From Acanthaster planci (lineage: Eukaryota > Echinodermata > Asteroidea > Valvatida > Acanthasteridae), in the NCBI RefSeq assembly GCF_001949145.1, contig NW_019091661.1, positions 79,107-143,106 on the forward strand: a stretch of DNA of 64,000 nt, read 5' to 3'. Shown here piece after piece: positions 37,367 to 49,557 of this stretch. The notes below the pieces were generated by a model that saw only the letters and a program-made list of their open reading frames with translations, did not search any database and was not told the origin of the DNA. A program made the translations under genes and the position numbers. Position 1 is the stretch's first letter, and every line of letters begins with the position of its first letter.

Positions 37367-40025
37367 GTAATCAGGTGAGATGGGTCTCAGAGCGACACGC
37401 GCAGAGTGAAGTTTTCCTGGAAATCAGTTGTTTTATAGGAGATGGAAGACGTGTTTTATTACCAATTTCTGACAGTGATGGCAGAGCAATTTTGGACAAT
37501 TTGTGTGTATTTGTACTGTAAATTTCTTGCTAATTATGAAGAACGATCCCTAATAGTTAACTGCAACTATGACTTATAAACTAATCCGATGAGTGTGACA
37601 GATTCTTGAAGTAAAAGATGACTGCCAAATGTATAATTGCTTTCGTAACTAGAATTCTTTATAAATACTAAAGATATTGTTTGTGAACATTTTGTGTAAA
37701 ATCGGTCCATTATTTGACGTTAACGAATTGTATATGCAGGGGAAAATGTAATACAAGATGAAGATGGAGCAATGACGATCCATTGGAGGCAGATGCATGG
37801 CAGTTCTAAACACAATTATCATTAATGTTAAATTATTAATTTTAAAAAAGACTGTCACTTTATTTCGTGTTTTTAAAATGTTTTAAATCAGTTCAAATAT
37901 ACCCAGAACAATTTAACCCTGCTTTTATTATTATTTTGTGTGAACGGTGTGAATGTGGAATCATGTTGTTCGTGGAGCCTATTCTTGAGAATTAACGATG
38001 GAGTGATCATTTATTTTTTTCATCTATTTTATTTCTTTTAATTCGCTCGAAAATGTCTTAGATGTGTTTTACACGCAATTTCTCAGTTACAGTTACTGGC
38101 TGCCCAAATAGACAATGTAAATATTTAAACAAAAAAGAGTCAAGCTTGAAACAAATATCATGTAGATCTATTTTTTACAATGTTGTCCATTTTCGTGATC
38201 GTTCTGTGTATGAATTTCTTGCAAGAATTGTAATTTTCGAAACTTTTCTTCAATGGTTAATTGGACTATTGAATACACGTGTGCATGTATGTATTCTACC
38301 ATAGTGTCGAGATTTTACTTCAAACGTTATAGAAATTATATACCATAAATAAAATACGCGATATCGATATTTCAATTGATGTACATGTATACATAATGTT
38401 CTTTGCTGGTGGTGAAAGTTTTGAAGTTTCCTAAATTCCTTTATTCATTGTGTCTCCGATCCGCCCCCAGAACAAGGCACGGAACAATAGACCGATTGCG
38501 CCCACTAGTTCACGTTCAGTATCAACAAACCCGGTGTCCAAAAAGGCGTTTCATAAAGTATCATTTACAAAAAATATAATGCCGACGGTAGGTACCGTAC
38601 TCAGACTGACGACCGATGTGCTGGGCACTACGTACCCTAACTCGGCTTTGTTTATAAGCAACACACAAAACACATGGGGTTGACGGATACCCACTATTGG
38701 TCACGTGATTTAGCGGATGCAATCGGTCTACTTTCCACGTAAGTGTGTCAGTCGCGTTTGTGACTCGCAAATTACTAAGTTGCCCACCCTTGGGCTTGAA
38801 AAAAAAACAGCCAAATCCTAATTATCACGGAGGGGGGTGCCAGAAACAGTCATACTGATAGGTGAAGGACTTACGTACCTGCGCCTGGGGTAGAGGAGCG
38901 GGGGCGTAGTCATGCCGTTTTCAAAATCTTCAGGATATCATTCAAGGGTGTAGGCCTACCTAGCTAGGATTATTAGAATTTGTGGGGGTTGGAAATGCAA
39001 TGATTGGGGTCAGTGGCGTAAATGTCCGAGAGGCACCCGAGGGTGCACACATTTTTTTCAAGGGGGCATAAGCTGGACTGCTGCATGAACTCAACGGAGA
39101 TTATTCACAGATTTCACAGGAGGGGGTGCACCCAGGTGCGCCCCCCCCCCCGTGTACTTGGATCCCCTTCAAGGGATCGCCATACAGGAACTCATGGGGG
39201 CATGCTTCCCAAAAAGCATATCAAATCCTCCAATCCGGGGGACAAACAGGCCATGAAAATGAATAGGGGGCCTATTTGTTGATTATCGTTCCAGCCGAAG
39301 TTCAAGCATGGTTCAAGTAACGTTCCCGGATTCTCAAGTTCTGTAAGGTCTTCCACAATCATGTATGATCATAACAACCACTGAAAACAAGTCCTGGCTA
39401 GCCCACGCCGTATTTCATGCATGGGGAATATTAAAATACAAAATGAAAAAACCCTTCTCCCCGCTTTAGTTGGTCCACAGCCTATCTTTTCATAAAGAAT
39501 CGGTTTGCCTCTTTCGACCAGTTCGATGCATGCTGGTTTTGAAAACATGTTCTCGTCCGTTGAAGCTGTTCGCGATCTACGTGTGTACATGTACATGTAC
39601 ATTCTCAGTGCTCTGACGTCGAGAACTAAAACTGTAGAGCAAGCATAGGGAGAGAGCGGTACTTCAGAAAAGGACAGAGAAAAAAATGGTTTCACTGCAG
39701 TTAAATGAGTGAAACCACATAGGAGTCCTAGTCAATTCAATTCCATGACGCCCTTTCAAACCTCCCGATTTGATCATGGAAAATTACGTGATGATTCAGC
39801 AGCAAATAAGCTGAATAATAAACACCTGGATGGTAATTTACGCACGCGCGTTGCGTTGGTCGAGGACGTCATTGACTAGCCCGATAGGTGAAAGTTCATA
39901 AGACGACGAGATATAGTCTAGTGCAGTGGTACTTGGTACGCACAGCCATTTACATGTACCAAACAACACGAACCGTGCTGTGAATAGCAGGTACCTTGAA
40001 GTGATTTTGTGAAGATTCTGGCAAC
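37367..40025. other. Intergenic stretch between stomatin genes 3 and 4
   Basis: AT-rich 3' flank of gene 3 with an AATAAA at 38348-38353, about 1 kb after the stop, as a possible polyadenylation signal. Around 39010 a CAGTGGCGTA sequence followed by G- and C-rich tracts resembles one end of a hAT-type element, but no partner end was found. A CRE-like GACGTCA at about 39866 lies 0.16 kb before the start of gene 4. No coding sequence is supported. Confidence 0.45.
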
Positions 40026-43000
40026 ATGGACGGTGCAAAACACAGCGCACACTCAGGGGAGAGGGCAGGGTTGCAGACACGAGAGAGAAATGGTAGGTTA
40101 ATGTCATGTTTATCGCTGTTTTAGTATTTCATCATGCCATCATGGATCCTTCCTCCGTCCATGATTTCACTCGGCCCAATCTTGTGATGTTTATGCGACA
40201 TTTGCATGATCTGTATGGTGTGAAGATAGATCGCCACGCCGCCACCGCTGCAGGACGTTTAACTCAATGCAAGCCTGTTATGACTGTTTACATGTACACC
40301 GTTTCATGTACAAAGTACACTGTACTTACATGTACATAATGAAGGAATAGAAATTGGCTGTTGGTTTTAGTCGCGTGACTCACTGACTTAGTTCCATGTA
40401 CATGATCATGTGATTGTGTTGAACATCAAGCGAATGTAGAGGCAGAGACGGATTTGTGCCTTGCTCCGTGGTTTCTTTAAGTCATGACTGTACTGTAGTT
40501 ACAGGACTCCCTGTTTATGTCCATATCATGATTCCACCATTAAATGGCCACGAAAGAAAAACTTACAATGTGTGTTTCACATTTATTTCCAGAGAAGTCA
40601 CCTAGTAGAAGTTTGGTGAAGTAAAAATGTAAATTGTAACTTCCCCACCTGCTTCCTTCTTGGACACTGCCAAATTTCATCTCAAAATAGAGGCAAAAAA
40701 TGCAAAATTTTAACAAATCCATCTGAAAATAGATACGTAAACCCCTAACTTCAGTTTCAACTGTCAGTCACCGTACACATGCAGTCGACCATGCAGTCTC
40801 TAAACATGTCTTCATGCAGCAGAGTCCAAATTTTATTACTACAGCTACTAACTGCACTTGCATGGTTATCAAAGTGGCTGCATTTTGAACTCTTGTCAAA
40901 TGGCTACAAACTTACTAGCCAAACTGTTATCAAAGTGGCTGCATTTTGAACTCTTGTCAAATGGCTACACACTTACTAGCCAAACTATTAAAGCTTCATT
41001 CAATATTTTTCCTTTCTCTTCTCCAACGTGTCTCTTTCATTTTGATGTTGTTGAACAGTGGTAACGGCAACAATTGTTGGAAAGTTTAAACAAAGTGGTG
41101 GTCATTTTTTAAAAAATGCTTGCCTGACTCCTTAAAACAGATTCTTTGCATAACCTGTTTAGGCAGTCTCAGTACATGTACATATGGATGTGTACACCAA
41201 TCAAGGATGAAAATAAGGAGGCCCTGATGGGACCCATGTACGGTACATTTACAGAACAGTCCCCATGTTTTTTAAATCTCAGCCCACACCAAATCCCAGG
41301 AACGAAGCATCTTTTTACTAACATTAGGACCTGTTAAAATGCCTGCTTAGCATGTAATCGATGGTATTTTGTTCTCTTAGTGGTCCTTGTGTTTTATCTC
41401 GGGATTAACAAATCCTGTCAGCTCCACATTTAACCGAACTCAGAGACCAGTTTAAAAGTATTTTGCGTTTGGCACCTGTAAGGCTGTAAGCCTATCTTTG
41501 AAGTAACTGCCTTCTCTAAAAGTACATGTAGGTGTAATATACAGTATTTAAAGTTAATGGTGGTAAATTAATTGGTATGTTCAATCAGTTGACTGGTTTA
41601 AATCGCAGGTTTAGGATTATGTAATAAAAGAAATCACAGCAAATCAACGCACATATTATAGCTGAATTTTCTTGTATTTGTTTGAAATAAAAAGACCACC
41701 AACCCTGGTATGCATATTATATGCATATATTAGCAATATGAATAAATGAATAATTATTTCAGTTTCAATTTATTTCAGTAACCCTTTCAATAAAATGCTA
41801 AATCTTTTGTTTGTTTAATTCTTGGTATTTTTGCTTCATTTGTTTAGAACCCGAAGGAATGTCATGCTGTACATGGGTTCTCTGGTTTTTCTCCATACTG
41901 TTCATCGCATGTACATTTCCAATTACTATCTGGTTTTGCTTCAAGGTAGGTTTTGTTTGCTTTTGGAAGGAAAAAATTTAGACCCATATATTTAGGCTCT
42001 TCTTTGTGGAAAGACCTTTTTGTTGTAAGCTGAATGCAACAGGATTCAAAAAGTGGCGTAAAGTTGTCGCTGAATTTCGCGGTAAGAACAAGAAGTAACA
42101 AAAATATTGTGTAGTGGGAGACTTTGAGATGCTTGGTGTTGGCAAACATATCGGGCCTTTTTATCAGTTCTGAGTATATGTGCGTTGTTCTGAGCAGGTG
42201 TGCGTTCTTGTGAGCATGCACAGTACTGTGAAGAGGGGCCTGCTGCTGCTGTCACCAGCATCCCAAAGTCTCCCGTTGTGCCATGCCAATGCTTGTGGTC
42301 ACCAGAATACATTAAAGTGCAGAATTTAGGGAAGGAGGGTGTTTGGCAGTGATCGCATCCAGTGTTCTCCTACATGTTGTTCTAACTTTTTGAACTTGGT
42401 GATGAATGATAGAGTGCTTCAATCTGGGAGGGACCCCTTCCCCTGGGGTTGGGAGCCCACTTAACAACCCCCAAGTTGTAGAGTCCAGGTCCCGTTTTTG
42501 GGCATCTCGGATGTTATATAATATTGCTGGAGCAGGGACTTGTAGGCATGATTTGCAGCCTGACAAGTTTTGAAAAGACAGTGGTTGAACGTGTTCTTCA
42601 AGCAAACCTAACTCCTTGGTCCTGATCGGTTGATTTGTTGCAACTGGCCATGCTGTATAATGCACCTACATACTGTGATCCATCCATTCTACACTCGCTA
42701 TTCCAAGGATAGCTGCATTGCATTCCCTACACAAGACGATTCAGGGCTATGTTCAAAGTCTCATTAAAATCCTCAGTCATTGTTAATGATTTGCCATTTC
42801 TGAAGACCGTCGCCGAGTATGAGCGAGCCATCCTGTTCCGAGTTGGTCGTCTCTTGCCTGGAGGGCCCAAGGGACCTGGCCTGTTCTTCATCATCCCCTG
42901 CATCGATGAGATTCGCGTGGTGGATCTCAGGACTCTGTCCTTTGATGTGCCACCCCAGGAGGTAACCGCTAGACTGTCAAGATAAATTTGAAAAAAAAAA

Positions 43001-45458
43001 AACTGTTGCTTTTTTCCACTAATTCACTTTTCCTTCTTTGACTTTAACATCTGTTTTGCCATACAAATAACTGTACATTTTGAGAAGGGTCAAAAAAGTA
43101 GAGTCTACCTTAAACATCCACCGTATTTATTTCTGAAGTCAGGAGACTTTGTATGTGGTAGAAGTGCCCAGATGCATCTGTAGATTTCTGTGATTATCTC
43201 ACACCTACATGTATTTCACAAGTGCAGCAAATGTACTTGTTACACAGTTTCATTCGGTGTGTATTATACACGTACTCCACCATGGAGGTGGGTCATTCTC
43301 ATGAAAAATAGGAAGCCAATCTTCATGGCAGTTTTCTGGTGATCTCTTTACTCTGTTCCCTGGCCTTTTCAGATCCTGTCCAAAGACAGCGTGACGGTCA
43401 CCGTGGACGCGGTGGTCTACTTTCGCGTGCAAGACCCCACCATGGCGGTCATCAACGTGGAGAACTACAAGCGGTCCACCGAGCTGCTTGCTGCCACCAC
43501 CCTGCGTAACGTCCTGGGCACCAAGACCCTGGCTGAGGTGCTGAGCCACAGGGAGGAGATCAGCAACACCTTGCAGTCTCTGTTAGACGAGGCCACCGAC
43601 CCCTGGGGGGTCAAGGTGGAGAGGGTCGAGATGTGAGTCCATGTAAACTTCAAATGTACTGCTACTTTTTATTGGCAAGCAAAGTTTATACAAATGCAGA
43701 TGTAGAAAGTCAGCAGAAATTATTCAGTGTGATGTGTTGTTCAATTCAACTTAGGTTAAGATTGCCACAAATCTCCGAAATGCAGCTTACAGCCCAGTTT
43801 CCAAATTGACGTAAAGAGATGTAGAGAATGTTGTCGAACATGCCTGAACAACTCACAGTCATGTTGAAATGCTTTATCACATCTAACACAAATCTGGACA
43901 CAGTCAATCGGCAAAGTTGGATCAGATTCAACTTTACCCACTTTCTGCACTTCGTTGTCAGAGTAGACCCATATAAAGATATGTGTTGCCATGACGGGCA
44001 CACAACAGTGCCCTTCTTTTTACTACCACAGATTTTGCTTATTTTCCCCGACAAAAATACCTCTCTTGTCAACATAATAGCTGACCACGGACCAAATTCA
44101 TCTAAATGGTGACAAGTTTGGCCTGAAGAGGCAATATAACCACTTGAATAGGGCATTTGACATTGAAATGTTTGGACTTACGGCTGCCATCTTGTTAAAT
44201 TTTTGGTGGAATGACATTACACGCTCTCTCCACCTTGACCGTCTGCATCTTGACATTTTGTGTGCTGTCAGTGGTCACTACGACCAAATGGAAACCAGGC
44301 TTCAGATTTGTCATGCATTTATCCTATGGCAAACTGCCTTTCCCACAATCATTTCTGACACGGGCCTTTTCCCTTTTGTTTTGTAATGACAGTAAGGACG
44401 TGCGTCTCCCACGCCAGATGCAGCGTGCCATGGCCGCCGAGGCTGAAGCCTCCAGGGAGGCCCGCGCCAAGGTAAGCCCGCCCGACTCCCACCGAGGCTG
44501 GTTCAAGCTCGGCTTGAAAGTGAACTGGAATGCAAACGGGTCAGATACCTGTGCTGCCAGTTTGCACATTTCAACTCAAAGCGAACAGAGCTGCAAATGT
44601 TTTGTGACATCCATTTCACTTCACTTTGGCGTTTGCGTGAAACAGGAACCAGCTTTTACCCCCCTCCGGCAGTGTTTTAAACAGGGATTTTGGGACGGCA
44701 TGTGTTAGAGGGTGACGTAAATTGTAGTGTGCACTCATGTCAGACACGTGAACTTGGAAGCAGGGGGTTGTGGGTTCGACTCCCACCCACATAGCCTTGG
44801 CAGTTTTTTTTTTGTGAGGCTCTTACAGAGGATAGAATTAGAATTTCATCTTTTCAAACTGCCTTCAATATTGAGTGCTAAAGAAATTATTTTGATTACT
44901 CATGCCCTAAGCCGAGTGATTTGATTGATTTACTGATAATTTCTCATTCATGACGTACATGTCATGTAGTGAGGCATGCAAGTGATACATTTGGTCATCG
45001 CCTTCAGAGTATTGTGACTGCATTCTATTAACGTTCAAGTTCGTAAAAACAAAAGTAACGGGAATTTATAAATCGTGTTTGTGTTTTGGTCTTAAAGATT
45101 GCACAAAATGCCTTGAAGGACTCCTGAGACAGCAAACCTGGGTCTTAGTGGAATTCCCAGTGTCACGAGCTCATCCACAAAAATTTCCTTTACAAAGGTA
45201 CTGTTGAAACTTCCACTTGCAGCCAATCCTATGGCTCATGCCATCAAATTTGGTTCCTCCAAACAGGTGATCGCAGCCGAGGGTGAGCAGAATGCCTCCC
45301 GCGCCCTGAAGGAGGCGGCAGACATCATCGCCGAGTCGCCCAACGCCCTCCAGCTCCGCTACCTGCAGACCCTGAACTCCATCTCGGCCGAGAAGAACTC
45401 CACCATCATCTTCCCGCTCCCCGTTGACCTGCTGACCGGCTTCATGAACAAGAAATAG
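40026..45458 (+). CDS. STOM: Stomatin-family protein, gene 4 of the array
   Basis: Exons 40026-40092, 41848-41945, 42806-42961, 43373-43632, 44393-44471 and 45267-45458 join in phase into 283 residues, the shortest copy because exon 1 codes for only 22 residues ([15 protein letters not shown]). Its end (RERNG) resembles the exon 1 end of gene 5 (QERNG). Hairpin about residues 28-55 ([20 protein letters not shown]). Band 7 domain about 56-220, with [18 protein letters not shown] and [14 protein letters not shown]. The tail ends TGFMNKK. Intron 4 holds an antisense zinc-finger-like relic and intron 5 a tRNA-like B box. Role inferred from the family. Confidence 0.92.
40865..40986. repeat. Two-copy 61-bp tandem duplication
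   Basis: The 61 bases from 40865 are repeated immediately at 40926 with a single difference (CTACAAACTT against CTACACACTT). Such a low divergence means a recent duplication. It lies in intron 1 of stomatin gene 4. Confidence 0.85.
43756..44001 (-). pseudogene. C2H2 zinc-finger-like relic
   Basis: On the minus strand, 43890 down to 43828 encodes [20 protein letters not shown] then H. This fits C-x2-C-x12-H-x3-H with the conserved Phe and Leu at the right spacing. The surrounding frame (81 codons) has no second intact finger, and reading frames shift on both sides, so this looks like a fragment of a zinc-finger gene or of a mobile element that carried one. It lies in intron 4 of stomatin gene 4. 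Chance occurrence cannot be excluded. Confidence 0.35.
44740..44813 (+). ncRNA. tRNA-like sequence with B box and T-run
   Basis: GGTTCGACTCC at 44773-44783 is a perfect Pol III B box. The bases around it form a T-arm (GTGGG, loop TTCGACT, CCCAC), followed 20 bases later by a run of ten T that could end Pol III transcription. No convincing A box, anticodon arm or acceptor stem is present upstream, so it is probably the remnant of a tRNA-derived SINE and not a tRNA gene. It lies in intron 5 of stomatin gene 4. Confidence 0.35.
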
Positions 45459-47044
45459 CCAGCCACTCCTCACCTAGGGTGCAGTGGTGGAGACGTCGCC
45501 CACCCAGGTTTCAGTTCAACCCTGGAGAAAGATTCACCAGGGATAAACGTTTCGTAGAGCACTTTCTTTTTGTCTGTCAGCTTTTGCATTAATTAAGAGT
45601 GTGTGTATTTCAGTAGTTGAAATTATGAACTGGTTATTTAGAGATGAGTGGAGGGAATTCTGCAGTTTAAACAAACATTTCTTTTGCACTGTCCTATCAG
45701 TAATGAGGTTTAAATCATAGATTTGTTGTAGAATGAAAACATTGTATTGACAGTCAGAATTACTTGCACCCAGCTCGTTCAAAGTGTTCAGACATTGTTT
45801 GAGTCTGATTTTTACTAATTGTTTTCAGAAACTGGTGCCAACATTTTTCTAGGAAGAGGTAAGCTACGTAAGTAGAAGATTCCTCTTCATGACCCTATCG
45901 GTGCCTTGTGCCTCCTCTCGAATCTCCCTAAAGTTTGATTGAAACCATTTTTGTAAGTGGTTAGGTATCTTCTACTATCACAGGTTTTACTCGTATTACC
46001 TCCAAATATGCAAGCACAGTTATAAATAAGCCCAGGTCTATTATAGCCTAACCTCATCATGAAGTTTGTCTTTGACGTTTACTCTTGGCCAAGCAGTGTT
46101 TGTAGGATAAAAACCCATTTTTTTGTTTAGCAGCATTGTGGGGCTTGCTGTACGAGACGTCAGGTCGAGTCCTAGAACAGCACCCATACATACTCCTGCT
46201 ACTTGAGATACATGACCCCCCCACCCTCCATCTGGTGCTACAGCCTGGTTCAGGATGTGCAGTTTGTAGTTAGCGTGTGTGTGGAGCTGTTGAACCAGTA
46301 GGCAGTGTGTAGGTTATACAATTGACAAGCACACTTAACACTACAGAATTGAACACAACACAATGCCAAGTAACAAACGGAACACAACAGAACAAGACAA
46401 CACAACAGAATTAAACACAACAAAACACAACATGCAAACAATGAACACACATCAAGCAACATTTTATTGTTAACAGGTACATGTATATCAAGTACCAAGA
46501 GACACTCCAACCCAAGGTGTCACATAGACCCACCAAGGTTTCTGTGGTATACATGTATACTCCATGGTTTCACTGCAGTGTTACGATTAGACTAAGCGTT
46601 TTGTGGACTCTGTGCACCAACTGTACAAAAGGCAAGAAAGAACTCACAGAGTCAAGAAAGAGCACAGGAGGTATGTGCACTCATTCACATGCACATATAG
46701 TCGGATGCACGCCGAGCTTTTGTTTTTCAACTGAACGTGCACAAAGGTGGGTAACATTGGGCATTACTACCACTGACTGTGAAGTTGTGAACAGAGTTCA
46801 CAAGGCTGATGGGCTTCCATAGATCCTGGTAGGTTTTTAGCTAGAGATGAGTATTTTTGTACACACCTGTACGCATGAATTATTCTTTTTCATGGTACGT
46901 AGGTTCTTTGCCAGGGTAGAAGTGCTACAATTTGAAGGCACTTGTATAATTTCCAGTACTTTGCCTCTCACTTGGCTTATTTTTCACGGTGTCAAGGGCA
47001 TTGTTGTCATCATCTTTCTCTGTATCCACCTGCCCGACATTTAA

Positions 47045-47545
47045 TCACCCAGGTATTAAGGTTGAAAGCAGGATGCCACCTCCAGCTGGCGGCTCCAGGG
47101 AGGTGGGGATAGGCAGTGACCCACTCAGTGTTCGGATCTTCTTATTGGCCGACAATTTGTGCACTGCCACATGTTCAGCCTGCTTCGTGGAGCCTCTTGG
47201 AAGTGTTTTGCTGTTCTGATTCTCCAAGAGTGAGGTCATGTCACGCCATAGTTGAAGTCAGTGAAGAGCATATATCACTGATCTTGATTCCAAGGTCTTG
47301 TTGGTAGTGTCTTAGGATCCAGTCCACTGGACAGCAGAGTAAGACCAAGATGATGATGCATCCCTGACGGACTTCTGAGGCAGTGAGAAAGACCCATTTG
47401 CTGTATCCTGGAGCACAGATCCCGAGGGTAGTACATCCTCAGTAGAACAGAGTATGGGACCCCAATTGCTCACTGTCAAAAGAGTCAAAAACTGCTTTGA
47501 AGTCGATGTAGATGAAGTTAAGTCGTCTCTTCAACTCACAATAAA
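47045..47545 (-). mobile_element. Non-LTR reverse transcriptase fragment
   Basis: The minus strand reads RRLNFIYIDFKAVFDSFD (the FIDFKKAFD block of LINE reverse transcriptases), then after a short gap VRQGCII (the G-VRQGC block) and CCPVDWILRHY, followed by a decayed stretch with stops. The order and spacing fit a LINE reverse transcriptase. The catalytic YADD region is missing or deleted. Inactive. Confidence 0.65.
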
Positions 47546-49468
47546 GTTCGAACAGGCATAGAGACTAGAGTGTCCTTTATAATTGTTAATGGATACAATG
47601 CACCTGTACCATATTTGTACAAGGACTACTATGTCGGTCATTCTCTTTGTAATCATTTGTACGTTTGTGCACTTGTTAATGTCCCATGTCACTACATCAT
47701 GCGGCGTTACTGACCTCATAAAGTGAGCTACAAAAGAGCAATGCAGAATATTAGCCAATGGCTGTTCAAGCAGAAGGATATATATATATATATTTATTTA
47801 TTTTTTTTCATTTCTACATTTTTACCGCTACAATTTTTTTTTCTGTATTCACTTGTTTTCAGAAGTTGTAGACTAACTTTCAGTATTACCGGAACACAGT
47901 GTATTACTTTTCAGGTAAGGCCAGGCAGTTCTTAATCCTTTTGTTTCATTGTGATTTCATTTTGAAGAGCAGCGCACGTTTCAGTGTCAGCGGGCCTTAA
48001 CAACTACGACTTGTCTTTATGCATCAATTTGTATTAATACAGTCAGATAAAGATAGCAGGAATTGAAAAATTCTGGTGTTAGCTAGTAGTCACAGGTTAG
48101 TTATAAATTACTGTCTTATGTGAAATCGATGTCGTATAAGAAAATCACTTGATTAGCTGCATGGACATCCCTAAGATCCCTTTTGTAATGTACTGTACGT
48201 GTATTTGGTACAGTGTCGTAGTCGAATCCATGACAAGTCACTTCACATGTCCAGACACCAGTCCATTTAAAAGACCAGTCACAAGTGAAAGGGTGAACGA
48301 TGAAACAATAATGCTTTTGTCAGTTCATTTGAATAGCTTGTTACTTTGCTACTCACTACGCTACTGGTGGTGGACGCAACCACACCATGTTTTTGTGCCG
48401 TCAGGAAAATAAGGGTTTTCAAATAGGCGGTTGAGTGTGAACGTATAGTAAGCACAGAGGATGTTCCATCATGTAACTATACTTACGCTGCGTATGTTTC
48501 ACAATTACTCTTTTCTGAATCTTTGTGTCATTTTCACCAAATGCTCATTTTAAACGAGTATTTCACTCATTACGGCCGTTTATAGGTACAATGGAAGATT
48601 GAGAAGCCTGAAAGGAAATGAAATGAAAATTTGAATGTCGCAAGACCAAGCATTCCATGATACAAATATTTTGCGTTGTGGCGTAGAGTCATTGCGTAAA
48701 TGTCACAGAATATCGAAAGGTTGAACTCCGTTCGTGCACAAGTATATGTAAGCTAGATTTTGTATTATGGACTTGCAGTGAGTTCAGTCTTTTTTAAGGT
48801 ATTTGCAAAAATTGGAACAAAGTTGCTGCTTACCTTTTCCCCTATACTTGGACATATTTTAGATTTACCTATACATGTGCCCCCCCCCCCAAAAAAAAGA
48901 AAATTGGCTTTTTTGCAATTCATTGTTAAAAATCTAACTACCCGTGGGTACGCATTAAAGTAGGATTTTTTCACAAGTCTTTTGTCGACACTTAGTATTT
49001 GTAAATATTTACGTCGGTGAAGGGCAAATCGCTTAATATAAAATGGATTGTAATCGTCATTATTAATAAGCTGTACCTTTGTTATATCGTGTCTTGGATA
49101 CTTTTATTTCATTGATCTGCAACGGTGTGTTATTGTAGTTTGTATAAATGAGTGCAACGTCGCTACTTTACGCAAAAAAAAAAAGAGTTGCCGTTACTGT
49201 GTACCGCCAGTGCGGTGCTGCAAAGGCTCTGCGCTTCCGAGGTGCGTGGTGAGTCCTGCGCCTCGGTATGTCGGAGGCCCGCCCATCTGCAGCGTTTGCA
49301 GCGAGCAGCGGTTGCATTTCTTGCAGAGTAAGTCGTAACTGTAGAGCACACTGGTGTCTTTTTCGGCACGATATAACAAAGAAATGGGTGGAAATTTCGT
49401 GATGTGACCTCTGTGTCACTGCAATTTCCCAGAGAACGCATAAATTGCAAAAACTGGGGGGTTAGATT

Positions 49469-49557
49469 GATGTTAATACAACACCCTTGGTGTTATTAGA
49501 GGACCACACCCACTCTGATGTAGTCCTCTGATAATACCCAGGGTGTTGAATTAACAC
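49469..49557. repeat. 89-bp foldback element
   Basis: The left arm GTTAATACAACACCCTTGG plus GTGTTATTAGAGGAC pairs with the right arm GTCCTCTGATAATACCC plus AGGGTGTTGAATTAAC, with a few mismatches over about 33 bp and a short loop of CACACCCACTCTGATGTA type. Probably a miniature inverted-repeat element. Confidence 0.6.

Noticed and set aside
39010-39290. hAT-type transposon starting with CAGTGGCGTA
   Set aside because: Only one end resembles a hAT terminus; no inverted partner or target duplication was found nearby.
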